This document shows positions 44,678 to 52,173 of a DNA stretch of 64,000 nucleotides, piece after piece. Both the position numbers and the translations under genes were made by a program. Position 1 is the first letter of the stretch. Each line of letters opens with the position of its first letter. Source of the DNA: GWE2-42-39 sp034003625. GTDB taxonomy: Bacteria; Bacteroidota; Bacteroidia; Bacteroidales; Prolixibacteraceae. The notes beneath the pieces are model-generated. The model was given only the letters and a program-made list of their open reading frames with translations, was not told where the DNA came from and did no database searches. The stretch covers positions 65,129 through 129,128 of the forward strand of contig JAVEYG010000007.1 of NCBI GenBank assembly GCA_034003625.1, in the 5' to 3' direction.

Positions 44678-46285
44678 ATGTTACTTGCTTTAATTAAATT
44701 AAAAATTATTGGAATTCTAACGTTTATATTTGTCATACAAATAAAAGCACAGACTCAGCCACTCTCTGTAATTCCCCGACCTAAGGAATTAATAGAATCT
44801 CAAGGATGTTTTGTCTTGGATGAAGATACCTATCTGAAATATGAACGATCAAATAGAGAAGTAGAACGCATTGCAGTTTATTTTCATAATTATTTGGTAC
44901 ATTATTACGATTTGTATTTGACTTCATCACCTAATAGCAAAAAAGTCATACGGCTGAAGATTGACAATTCGATTCAACTTGGAACAGAAGGTTACCAGAT
45001 GAAGGTTAGCAGAGGAGAAATCCTTATCACAGCATCATCTACGAATGGCTTGTTTTATGGTATTCAGACCTTAAAACAATTAATGCCAGCACAATCCTCG
45101 GATAAATTAAACATTCCTTATCTTGAGATAGAAGATCAGCCACGGTTTGCATGGCGAGGCTTAATGCTGGATGTCAGTCGTCATTTTTTTCCCGTTTTCT
45201 ATCTTAAAGAATTATTGGACTACATGGCATTGTATAAACTCAATACTTTTCATTGGCACTTAACTGACGATCAAGGCTGGCGTATTGAAATTAAAAAATA
45301 TCCAAAATTAACTGATTTCGCTTCTTGGAGAAATGAAACGATTGAAGGAAATGCAAAAGTGTCAAAAACTTATGATGGGATAGGTTACGGAGGATTTTAT
45401 ACTCAAGATCAAATAAGGGATATTGTGCAGTATGCTACAGAACGTTTTATTACCGTTATTCCTGAAATAGAGATGCCGGGACATTCAAGCGCAGCTTTAG
45501 CAGCATATCCCGAGTTGGGATGTACAGGAGGCCCCTACAATGTTCAAAAAACATGGGGACGGATGAAAGATGTATATTGCCCAGGAAAAGAAGAAACATT
45601 TCTGTTTCTACAGAATGTAATCACAGAAATTTGCAATCTTTTTCCGTCTCCATATATTCACATAGGAGGAGATGAATGTCCGAAGATAACATGGAAAGAA
45701 TGTACTAATTGTCAGAAAAGAATTAAAGATGAAAAGTTAAAAGATGAGGACGAACTTCAAAGCTATTTCATACGAAGAATGGAAAAATACCTGATCAGTA
45801 AAAATAAAAAACTTATTGGATGGGATGAAATTTTAGAAGGTGGATTATCACCAGAAGCAACGGTGATGTCGTGGAGAGGCATTGAAGGTGGAATCAAAGC
45901 CATCAAACTTGGGCATGATGTGGTAATGACCCCTACTGCTTATTGCTATTTTGATTATTATCAAAGCCGTAATAAGACTGTTGAACATCCATCTTATCAG
46001 CAATTTTTACCTCTTGAAAAGGTTTACAGTTATGATCCCATACCAGATAAACTTAATGATGAAGAATCTAAACATATTTTAGGAACACAAGCAAATGTTT
46101 GGACAGAATATATAACAAATATAGACCAGTTAGAATATATGGTTTTCCCAAGGATATGTGCCCTTTCGGAAATCGCGTGGTCTGCGAAAGAATTGAGAGA
46201 CTTTACTAACTTCCGAAAGAGAATGGAAACAGAATATTTGCGTATGAAAATGCTTCATATTAATTATTGCGATCACTCTTTTTGA
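44678..46285 (+). CDS. GH20 beta-N-acetylhexosaminidase
   Basis: 535 residues. Signal peptide (ILTFIFVIQIKAQ), an N-terminal GH20b domain (about 25-140), then a TIM barrel opening FAWRGLMLDVSRHFFP. The catalytic Asp332-Glu333 pair lies in HIGGDECPK, and W-x-x-E near IGWDEILEGG and VMSWRGIEGG lines the acetamido pocket. The enzyme releases GlcNAc or GalNAc by substrate-assisted catalysis. Codon choice is visibly more A/T-rich than in GH2 and GH36 just upstream. It is the last gene before the conjugative element. Confidence 0.92.
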   Translation: MLLALIKLKIIGILTFIFVIQIKAQTQPLSVIPRPKELIESQGCFVLDEDTYLKYERSNREVERIAVYFHNYLVHYYDLYLTSSPNSKKVIRLKIDNSIQLGTEGYQMKVSRGEILITASSTNGLFYGIQTLKQLMPAQSSDKLNIPYLEIEDQPRFAWRGLMLDVSRHFFPVFYLKELLDYMALYKLNTFHWHLTDDQGWRIEIKKYPKLTDFASWRNETIEGNAKVSKTYDGIGYGGFYTQDQIRDIVQYATERFITVIPEIEMPGHSSAALAAYPELGCTGGPYNVQKTWGRMKDVYCPGKEETFLFLQNVITEICNLFPSPYIHIGGDECPKITWKECTNCQKRIKDEKLKDEDELQSYFIRRMEKYLISKNKKLIGWDEILEGGLSPEATVMSWRGIEGGIKAIKLGHDVVMTPTAYCYFDYYQSRNKTVEHPSYQQFLPLEKVYSYDPIPDKLNDEESKHILGTQANVWTEYITNIDQLEYMVFPRICALSEIAWSAKELRDFTNFRKRMETEYLRMKMLHINYCDHSF

Positions 46286-46646
46286 GATTCTATAAGACTT
46301 AAGCGACCTGGCTAAGCAGAAAATGATTTAAATTAGACGATAATTGTTGCGAAAAAAATGGAAATAGACAAATGAATTGACTAATGATTTTTAGGGAAGA
46401 AACAAAAAATTTAACAGGTACTATGATGGTACTGAAGCATTAACATGTTTAATTATTCGACATGAAAACGTATTTAAAAGCCATTCTTAGTTTAGAAAAT
46501 GATCGGACTTTGCAAAGTCGTCTTGTGCCGGATGTTTACTTGGATATTCCTCAGCAAGGGCCAAAGATTTACCTCTCAATTTGAGGTTGAATCCGGTCTT
46601 GACAGGATAATGCATTTAAGTCGAATCGGCTAAGATTTGGTTTGCC
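46286..46646. other. Spacer at the left edge of the conjugative element
   Basis: No assigned gene. A 40-codon frame at 46462-46584 (begins MKTYLKAILSLE) is possible but has no recognised relative. The change from the glycan locus to the conjugative element falls in or near this stretch, so an attachment site may lie here, but without the right end no repeat can be paired. Confidence 0.4.
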
Positions 46647-47498
46647 ATGAACAATAACTACACCCCGGAACAAATAGTTGAAGTATTGAAGAACAATTTA
46701 CAGGAGCTTGGTTGTGACGGGACCAGCGACCTGCTGGTTATAGAAAAAGCCATTGGGTGCTGTTCTTCCGCACTTTTGGAGCTACGGGAATACGTCAGTG
46801 GATATGACTTTAAAACACGGGAAGACGAAATCTATTTCTTTAAAGTTATCAAACCGTACGTCCTCGGAGAATACCTGTACTTCTCCAAACTGTTCGAGAT
46901 AGAAACCCGGCGGCCGGTGACAACGGCGAGGGCCCAAAAGAAATATTTAAAGAAGATGATTTCACAGGCGCAGCGATTCTTCAATGAAAACCCGGAGTCG
47001 TACCAGTATTACCGGAGCGGGTCAACGCATTTCGACGAGAAGTGTTTTGTCAGGACAAAAACGATTAACTGCCTGAACGCGCATCATTTTGTTGTGGACC
47101 CGTTGTTTTCAACAAGCCATGATTATACCCTGGCGGCTATAATGGCCAATGAAAAAATCATTGTTTACTGTAAAACTGAAGTCAAGCAATTGGAAGAGCT
47201 TGGAAGGGCCGCTGAACTGCAAAAATTGTTAAAACAGGCAAAACTCAATTTCAAGTGGACCGGGAGTAAAACCGACCTGGTGGAAATGATCTACGGGGTC
47301 CGTGACACGGGCACCATTAATAACGGGAAAGTGGAAATCATAGACCTGGTTAAAGGTTACGAGATTTTCTTTAACATCAAACTCCCCAGGTTTTACCATA
47401 CGTTTTCCGAGATGAAAGAGCGCGCCAATCGTACAAGTTTCCTGGACCTGATGAAAAAATGTTTGATCAAAAGGATGGACGAAAGCGATGAGAAATGA
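46647..47498 (+). CDS. rteC: RteC-like regulator of conjugative transposon excision
   Basis: 283 residues. The N-terminal part (ALLELREYVSGYDFKTREDEIYFFKVIKPYV, then YFSKLFEIETRRP) matches the RteC family, which in CTnDOT activates excision genes. A helical core and a basic C-terminal part (FYHTFSEMKERANRTSFLDLMKKCL) that may bind DNA follow. Length is normal for the family. It is followed by a weak terminator and a long inverted repeat, possible targets of its own control. No RteA/RteB two-component pair is seen here. Confidence 0.85.
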   Translation: MNNNYTPEQIVEVLKNNLQELGCDGTSDLLVIEKAIGCCSSALLELREYVSGYDFKTREDEIYFFKVIKPYVLGEYLYFSKLFEIETRRPVTTARAQKKYLKKMISQAQRFFNENPESYQYYRSGSTHFDEKCFVRTKTINCLNAHHFVVDPLFSTSHDYTLAAIMANEKIIVYCKTEVKQLEELGRAAELQKLLKQAKLNFKWTGSKTDLVEMIYGVRDTGTINNGKVEIIDLVKGYEIFFNIKLPRFYHTFSEMKERANRTSFLDLMKKCLIKRMDESDEK

Positions 47499-47617
47499 GA
47501 ACAAAAAGGATATAAACCGAAATTATAAACAGGAATACAAACTATTGGAAATAATCTAACAATTCAAATTTAAAAAGATCATGTAGAGTGTTTAGAAAAT
47601 AAGGACATATTAAAATT

Positions 47618-47637
47618 ATAAAAGCGTTGGCTTTTAT
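47618..47637 (+). terminator. Weak hairpin terminator after rteC
   Basis: ATAAAAGC (47618-47625), loop GTTG, GCTTTTAT (47630-47637), then TCTTG. The stem is short and A/T-rich, with only a partial T-run, 120 bases after the rteC stop. Confidence 0.45.
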
Positions 47638-47651
47638 TCTTGTACCGGAAA

Positions 47652-47740
47652 ATCGTCAAATCAATACACCACAGGAATATAAGTGAACGGCCCCCGTATG
47701 GCGTGGGCTGTGCTTATTTGTGGTGTGGGTGTTTGACGAT
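47652..47740. repeat. Long imperfect inverted repeat upstream of the small cysteine protein
   Basis: The left arm 47652-47683 and right arm 47713-47740 pair over ATCGTCAAA/TTTGACGAT (9 bp), ACACCACA/TGTGGTGT (8 bp) and AATA-AAG/CTTATT, with small bulges. The inner spacer can form a further GCCC/GGGC stem. A third TTTGACGAT lies at 47791-47799. It could be an RNA leader structure, a binding array for an element-encoded protein, or an origin-like site. Confidence 0.65.
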
Positions 47741-47827
47741 ACCTCTGGTACGAATAACGTGCAGTTCACGTTTCTTTTTGTGCCCGGGTATTTGACGATC
47801 TCCTGTCCAAAACATATAAATAAAGAA

Positions 47828-48076
47828 ATGTATCAAACTGAAAAAAACAACAGAAATGCCGATCTGGTAAGCGCATTTCTCCGGTGCCCGTTCGGAGAAA
47901 CGGTTTCTGATTGCCCGTTTATCCAGGCCTATCAACTCAATAACCCTCAAAAACAAATCATGCTTTTAAACTCCCTTCCAGGACAGGAACTTGAGCAACT
48001 CCGTTCCCACCACCGGACGTGCATGGCACTACGAAGGGCTGATTTTCTTGTAAACGGAGATCCACAAAAAAGATAA
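47828..48076 (+). CDS. Small cysteine-containing protein of the conjugative element
   Basis: 82 residues from ATG 47828; an in-frame ATG at 47720 would start inside the inverted repeat and is less likely. Sequence features: three Cys in RCPFGETVSDCPF and HHRTCMALRRA, a short acidic helix (PGQELEQLRSHH), no signal peptide. I recognise it only as resembling small unnamed proteins found near HTH genes in Bacteroidota mobile elements. The two CPF segments and the HH..C could bind metal, but this is inference. Confidence 0.6.
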   Translation: MYQTEKNNRNADLVSAFLRCPFGETVSDCPFIQAYQLNNPQKQIMLLNSLPGQELEQLRSHHRTCMALRRADFLVNGDPQKR

Positions 48077-48136
48077 GATTTTTTACAATTCATTCCTGAA
48101 TCAAAAAAACAGCGTCTGAGATGTAAAAAAATCAGA

Positions 48137-48158
48137 CCGGAGTCCGGGTCAACGTTGG
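48137..48158. repeat. 22-bp bipartite palindromic element, copy 1
   Basis: Reads CCGGA-G-TCCGG, then GT, then CAACGTTG plus G: two adjacent palindromes. An identical 22-bp copy lies at 51032-51053. Both are preceded by an A-run and lie 67 and 93 bases ahead of the start codon of a gene block, suggesting a shared operator or promoter site. Confidence 0.75.
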
Positions 48159-48224
48159 TTTGAAACTCAAATGAAGGCTTCAATTTTGGGACATGTCAAA
48201 ATGAACCATTCAAAATTAAAAGTT

Positions 48225-48521
48225 ATGCCTTCAGAAATTATTACTACCGACGATCTTCGGGAATTCAAGCTCGAATTATTTTCCGAACTAAAAAAACTGT
48301 TTGACGAGCGCCAGGGACAACCCGCGAAAAAATGGTTAAAATCGTATGAAGTCCGAAAAATGCTGGGTATTTCCCCCGGAACGCTTCAGAACATGCGCAT
48401 TAACGGGACCATCCCGTTTACCAGGATGGGCGGGATCCTGTTTTATGATTCCGGCGAGATCCAGAAAATCCTGGAATCCAATAAGCAGAAAGACAGGTTT
48501 AGTTTCACCGCCCGGCGATGA
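48225..48521 (+). CDS. Helix-turn-helix DNA-binding protein
   Basis: 98 residues from ATG 48225 (MPSEIITTDDL, a start common in this family); ATGs at 48171 and 48201 are in frame but add an unusual tail. The winged or MerR-like helix-turn-helix is KKWLKSYEVRKMLGISPGTLQ with the wing MGGILFYDSGEIQKIL. Such excisionase-like proteins are common in Bacteroidota conjugative elements and control excision or plasmid-like functions. The 22-bp palindromic element lies just upstream. The last bases overlap the next gene by ATGA. Confidence 0.85.
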   Translation: MPSEIITTDDLREFKLELFSELKKLFDERQGQPAKKWLKSYEVRKMLGISPGTLQNMRINGTIPFTRMGGILFYDSGEIQKILESNKQKDRFSFTARR

Positions 48522-49546
48522 ATTACATCCGGCATTTGAACGGATTCTTTGAACGTTTGGCAGAAGATGAGCGCCTTTCTTCCTATCACATCAGCCTGTA
48601 TATTGCCCTGTTTCAGCATTGGAACGCCAACCGGTTCAGCGACCAGTTTATCATTTCAAGAACAGAAGTGATGAGGCTGGCCCGTATCGGTTCTGCCAAT
48701 ACCTATGCCCGTTGCATGAGGGACCTGACAGACTGGGGCTATATAGCTTACTTCCCGTCTTCCAATCTTCATTCAGGAAGCAAGGTTTCCTGTATCAGAT
48801 TTGATATTGGAAGCGATACCGCATGTGATACCGGTATTAAAAGTGATACAGCATCTGACACTGCAACAGGTACAACTACTGAGATCAGTATTTCAGGCGA
48901 TCTTAACAGTGATACTGCATCTGATATTACAACCGATACAACAAATGATACCGGTACTTCAGGTAATCTTAAAAGTGATACCGGGGCTGATACGACAGGC
49001 GATACCGGTATCAGATGTGATACCGGAACTGATAAGACAGCTGATACGGCAAGTGATACCGGTATCATTACCGGTACCGAAAATGATACCGGAAGAAGTA
49101 CAGCCACCGGTATAAATGAACCTGCCGGTATTGAATCTGATACCGGAACTGATACAGCAAGTGATACACTTTTTATAAACATTACAAAGAAGAATAAACT
49201 AAAAGAAGAATCTTCAAAAAGAAATTCAAAAGAAAAAGTTTCAGAAGAAGAAGAAATCAGAAAAAGAGATGGTGAACCCAAAATTCAAATCCCGGGGATT
49301 GAAACCGTCAGAAACTTTTTTGAACAGAACCGGTCATCACCTGGTGAAGCGCAAAAGTTTTACACCCGTTACCAGTCCTCGGGCTGGAAAACCGGGGATA
49401 TGAAAGCCATTGCTTCCTGGCAGGCCCTTGCCCGGAAATGGATCGAAAACAATCAAAACAATAAAGCAGATGAACGAAAACATAATCAAAACAGGACCGG
49501 CCAGCTCAGTGTCACGGTCAACAAAAATTACGATGAACCCTTATGA
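48518..49546 (+). CDS. Replication/DNA-binding-like protein with a Asp-Thr repeat linker
   Basis: 342 residues. Residues 1-95 look like a helical winged-helix region (DERLSSYHISLYIALFQHW, RTEVMRLARIGSANTYARCM, LTDWGYIAYFP), as in plasmid or phage replication or transcription proteins. Residues about 100-217 are a low-complexity linker of S/D-T-x-x-D-T units. Then comes a charged KEESSKRNSKEK stretch, and a C-terminal region (about 255-320, VRNFFEQNRSSPGEAQKFYTRY, GWKTGDMKAIASWQALARKW) that resembles the end of DnaD/replisome-loading proteins. A DnaC-like ATPase follows with overlap, so a role in loading replication proteins is plausible. Confidence 0.7.
   Translation: MNYIRHLNGFFERLAEDERLSSYHISLYIALFQHWNANRFSDQFIISRTEVMRLARIGSANTYARCMRDLTDWGYIAYFPSSNLHSGSKVSCIRFDIGSDTACDTGIKSDTASDTATGTTTEISISGDLNSDTASDITTDTTNDTGTSGNLKSDTGADTTGDTGIRCDTGTDKTADTASDTGIITGTENDTGRSTATGINEPAGIESDTGTDTASDTLFINITKKNKLKEESSKRNSKEKVSEEEEIRKRDGEPKIQIPGIETVRNFFEQNRSSPGEAQKFYTRYQSSGWKTGDMKAIASWQALARKWIENNQNNKADERKHNQNRTGQLSVTVNKNYDEPL
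48828..49131. repeat. Iteron-like array of ATACCGGTAT palindromes inside the coding region
   Basis: Exact ATACCGGTAT at 48828-48837, 49002-49011 and 49056-49065. Near copies: ATACCGGTAC 48948-48957, TTACCGGTAC 49068-49077, ACCGGTAT 49106-49113 and CCGGTAT 49125-49131. They are embedded in the DT-repeat linker, at irregular spacing. Confidence 0.6.
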
Positions 49547-50195
49547 GCAGATTGCCGATTTTAAGGGTGGAATATTCAATTTCAGCTTTTCAACCAGCGT
49601 ACAATGGATGGAAGAACACGGCAAAATCCTGTTTGGGGACCATTTCGCCATTTACCCGGACGATTTGGAATTGATCTACAAACTGCTGGTTTATGCCATC
49701 GGTGATAAGGAAAACGCAGAACGGCACGGGGTTAGTCTTCAGAAAGGATTACTTGCCTGTGGGCCAGTTGGTTGTGGAAAGTCATGTTTGTTGAAGCTGA
49801 TCAGCTATTTCTTTCCCAGGGAAACACAGTACCAGATCAAGCCCACGCGGGAGATCAGCTTTGAATTCGAGAAAGACGGATTTTCAGTGATAAACCTTTA
49901 CAGTAAAGGTTCATTCTTCAGGTACGGCGAAAGGTTTTTGCCCAGAGCATATTGTTTTGACGATCTGGGACTTGAACAAACCCCCAAATATTACGGAAAC
50001 GATTGCAACGTGATGGCTGAAATCCTCCTTGCCCGCTACGATCTGTTTGTTTCCAAACGTATGATGACCCACATTACTACCAACCTTTCAGCCTCTGAAC
50101 TGGAAGCCATTTACGGGAACCGCGTCCGCAGCCGGATGCGCGAAATGTTTAACCTGGTGGCTTTTGACAGGGAATCCAAAGACAAAAGACGTTAA
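49533..50195 (+). CDS. DnaC/IstB-like AAA+ ATPase
   Basis: 220 residues from ATG 49533 (MNPYEQIADFKGG); longer in-frame starts lie inside the previous gene. Walker A GPVGCGKS at about 77-84, Walker B YCFDDLGLEQ at about 143-152, sensor ITTNLSASELEAIYGNRVRSRMREM with the arginine finger near the end. The motif set matches helicase-loader type ATPases and places it after a DnaD/replication-like protein, forming a replication-initiation pair that would let the element replicate as a circle. It overlaps the upstream gene by 14 bases. Confidence 0.88.
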   Translation: MNPYEQIADFKGGIFNFSFSTSVQWMEEHGKILFGDHFAIYPDDLELIYKLLVYAIGDKENAERHGVSLQKGLLACGPVGCGKSCLLKLISYFFPRETQYQIKPTREISFEFEKDGFSVINLYSKGSFFRYGERFLPRAYCFDDLGLEQTPKYYGNDCNVMAEILLARYDLFVSKRMMTHITTNLSASELEAIYGNRVRSRMREMFNLVAFDRESKDKRR

Positions 50196-50389
50196 AAAGC
50201 CTTTTTGAAAGGTATGCTGCGGCCTGTTCGCGCTTTGGCTTCGCCGGGCGCGAACAAGCCTTGATCCAATTGTGGAAGATTGGCCCCGTCCGGTTCAAAG
50301 ATCAATCCTTGTCCTTTCCTGACCGGATTGCCTTTCCCCTTACAAGGCCACACTTCCTGTTTTTGCAGGTTTTTAATGAATTTTGGCAT
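50192..50389 (-). CDS. Possible small protein on the minus strand
   Basis: 65 codons (MPKFIKNLQKQEVWPCKGKG ... GRSIPFKKAF) running toward the ATPase gene and overlapping its last four bases. Composition is protein-like, but the 3' part contains a 13-bp inverted repeat, and no ribosome site or relative is recognised. It could be noncoding structured DNA instead. Confidence 0.25.
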   Translation of the reverse strand: MPKFIKNLQKQEVWPCKGKGNPVRKGQGLIFEPDGANLPQLDQGLFAPGEAKARTGRSIPFKKAF

Positions 50390-50552
50390 TAATTACAATT
50401 AATGCAATTTTTGTCCTGCGCTTTCCATGTCCCCCCGGCACATTCGCTTCACTTCGCCGTTCGCTCCCTAATCCCGTTCGCTGCACTCACCGGAACCGGT
50501 CGTTCAGGTCAGCTTGTTCATCTCATAAGCCGGGTTGCACCGCGCGGCAAGA

Positions 50553-50593
50553 GTAGCCCGGTTAACTACCGCTTCGCTTTGTTAACGGGCTAC
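50553..50593. repeat. Inverted repeat with 14-base loop
   Basis: GTAGCCCGGTTAAC (50553-50566) pairs with GTTAACGGGCTAC (50581-50593), with one bulged G; loop TACCGCTTCGCTTT. It is the strongest hairpin of the spacer and has the shape of an oriT or a Rep-binding stem. Confidence 0.6.
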
Positions 50594-51031
50594 ACATGCC
50601 TTTCCCGGCCCGCATTTCAATAGCTTTTGACAGGTAATCTTTTCTTAAGCAGGTGACCAATCATGTCAAAATCAAAAAGAAAAGCCAAGTTAGCCGGACT
50701 CCTCGCAAACCCAGCCTTAATAAATGCGCAAGGCCAAAGCAAGTGCCCGCTCTTTTAAACATTTGCAGAATCACTCTTATCAATTTTTGGCTTTGATTTC
50801 GCGGTCCAGCCTTGCACATTCGCCCCGTCCGTCACCTTTCCGGCTTTCTTTTTATTTTTTTGACTGTTTTTTCTTTTTCTTTTCGAAATATTTTTTTCCA
50901 GGTCAAATTGAAATAAACCCTGTCAGGGTTTATTGAAAAATCACTTTCCCGGGAACTTTTCCAATCAAATCAGTCCATAACTGTCTAAATAATAACCGGA
51001 TAAATATGGGTTCGCTAAAAAAAAAACATAC

Positions 51032-51053
51032 CCGGAGTCCGGGTCAACGTTGG
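51032..51053. repeat. 22-bp bipartite palindromic element, copy 2
   Basis: Identical over 22 bases to 48137-48158. An additional base makes the first palindrome CCCGGA-G-TCCGGG here. It lies 93 bases ahead of the first tra-operon ATG and after a run of A. Confidence 0.75.
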
Positions 51054-51145
51054 CTTTTACCAATTTTCCTTATCCCATTTTTGCACGGTGATCAGGCCCG
51101 ACTACCGAACCGAGATCATACAATTTTTAATTAAAACGAAAAACC

Positions 51146-51499
51146 ATGTTTGGAATCAATCAAATCAGCTGGGGACAATTTTCAGGTTTTATTCTTTTTA
51201 TCCTTATAGTCTGGTACCTGTCAGTTACCTTGCTTGCGTTTATCCATCAAAAGAGAAAGCGGAGTACACTTTTTGAAGACGATTCGTTTACCCCTGTTCT
51301 TGCCGAATCCCTTCAACCGATTGCGGTCTCCTCAAAAGATTATCCATCCGAATTAATCCCTGTCCGGCTTTCAGAAGACATTGCCCTGCCAGCTTCGCTT
51401 TATGAAGAAACAGGGATTGATGAGGGTTATTCCATCGACGCTTTTTCCAAACCCGGTCACCCGGAACTGCCAAAAATCCTGGAGAAAATCCAGCATTAA
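51146..51499 (+). CDS. Small single-pass membrane protein, first gene of the tra operon
   Basis: 117 residues. One membrane helix at about 12-32 (FSGFILFILIVWYLSVTLLAF) followed by a basic KRKRS turn and a charged cytoplasmic tail. No family recognised with confidence. Its place directly before traE suggests a transfer-apparatus accessory, as small membrane proteins lie at this position in related elements. Confidence 0.65.
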   Translation: MFGINQISWGQFSGFILFILIVWYLSVTLLAFIHQKRKRSTLFEDDSFTPVLAESLQPIAVSSKDYPSELIPVRLSEDIALPASLYEETGIDEGYSIDAFSKPGHPELPKILEKIQH

Positions 51500-51544
51500 T
51501 CATAAACAATGCTCAATTATTAATTCTTAAAAACTCAAAGTCCC

Positions 51545-51859
51545 ATGAAAACAAAAGTTCAGTGTTTTTTTAAACGGGTGGAAGCCTTTATGGTGTTGCT
51601 CATTCTTGGTATAACCCAAACGATGGCCCAATCTGCCGCCGGTATTGACCAGGCCACCGCCGAAGTCAGCTCGTATGTCGATCCGGTCTCCAACCTGATT
51701 ATTGCCATTGGCGCTGTCGTCGGTTTGATCGGCGGGGTACGTGTGTATATAAAGTGGCAGAGCGGCGACCAGGATACCCAAAAAGCCATTATGGGCTGGT
51801 TCGGGGCCTGCCTGTTCCTGATCCTGGTTGGCGTGGTGATCAAAGCATTCTTTGTGTGA
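51545..51859 (+). CDS. traE: TraE, DUF4134 conjugative transposon membrane protein
   Basis: 104 residues. Signal-like helix at the N-terminus (MVLLILGITQTMAQ), then ISSYVDPVSN-type sequence and two membrane helices (LIIAIGAVVGLIGGVRVYIKWQ and GWFGACLFLILVGVVIKAFF). The second helix pair and the GDQDTQKAIMGWFG segment match DUF4134 (TraE), thought to correspond to VirB2/VirB3-like membrane parts of the transfer channel. The stop and the traF start overlap as TGATG. Confidence 0.87.
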   Translation: MKTKVQCFFKRVEAFMVLLILGITQTMAQSAAGIDQATAEVSSYVDPVSNLIIAIGAVVGLIGGVRVYIKWQSGDQDTQKAIMGWFGACLFLILVGVVIKAFFV

Positions 51860-52164
51860 TGCAGGCCTACCCAATCAAAAAGGTGGATACCCGGTTGTAC
51901 ATCAAAGGGCTTTCCGGCCCTTTGGTTTTCCGGGCGCTGTATGGCATCATTGCTACCTTCCTGCTGTTCTCCGCGCTTTATATGCTGGCAGGCGTTTTCC
52001 CTGCTGTACTGATCGGAGTCCCTGCTTTTTTCGGCTACCTGTACCGGTTGAACACCATCCAGAAAAAGTACGGACCAGAAGGTTGGAATAAGAAACAGAC
52101 CGCGAAGAAGCTACCTCAGTTTATCAGCTGTAAACGACGAATCCTTCAAACGTTTTCTAAATGA
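51859..52164 (+). CDS. traF: TraF, DUF4133 conjugative transposon membrane protein
   Basis: 101 residues from ATG 51859, coupled to traE by TGATG; an upstream in-frame start lies inside traE and is rejected. YPIKKVDTRLYIKGLSGPLVFR is followed by two membrane helices (YGIIATFLLFSALYMLAG and PAVLIGVPAFFGYLYRLN). Matches DUF4133/TraF, a VirB3-like protein next to the VirB4-type ATPase gene, which follows after 9 bases. Confidence 0.87.
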   Translation: MQAYPIKKVDTRLYIKGLSGPLVFRALYGIIATFLLFSALYMLAGVFPAVLIGVPAFFGYLYRLNTIQKKYGPEGWNKKQTAKKLPQFISCKRRILQTFSK

Positions 52165-52173
52165 AATTCAAAA

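Larger units (their letters stand above)
50196..51145. other. Palindrome-rich spacer, candidate oriT or control region
   Basis: About 950 bases without a firm gene between the ATPase and the tra operon. Structures seen: hairpin 50221-50260 (GGC-TGTTCGCGC arms, one mismatch), palindrome ATTAATT-AC-AATTAAT (50388-50403), ACCGG-AA-CCGGT (50489-50500), a 13-bp inverted repeat 50553-50593 (GTAGCCCGGTTAAC versus GTTAACGGGCTAC), and the second bipartite palindrome (51032-51053). Plus-strand frames at 50402-50623 and 50724-50936 look like chance reading of this structured DNA. Confidence 0.55.

Noticed and set aside
48828..49170. Possible CRISPR array in the repeated gataccggtat stretch
   Set aside because: Spacing is irregular, repeats are 8-10 bases and in frame with a gene; there are no cas genes.
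48769..49281. 170-codon minus-strand frame rich in V/S/P
   Set aside because: It is the complement of the DT-repeat linker; the apparent regularity comes from the repeat DNA, and no start context or family supports it.
50402..50936. Plus-strand frames of 73 and 70 codons in the palindrome-rich spacer
   Set aside because: Low-quality composition (S/R/P then F-rich), reading through hairpins, no relatives recognised.
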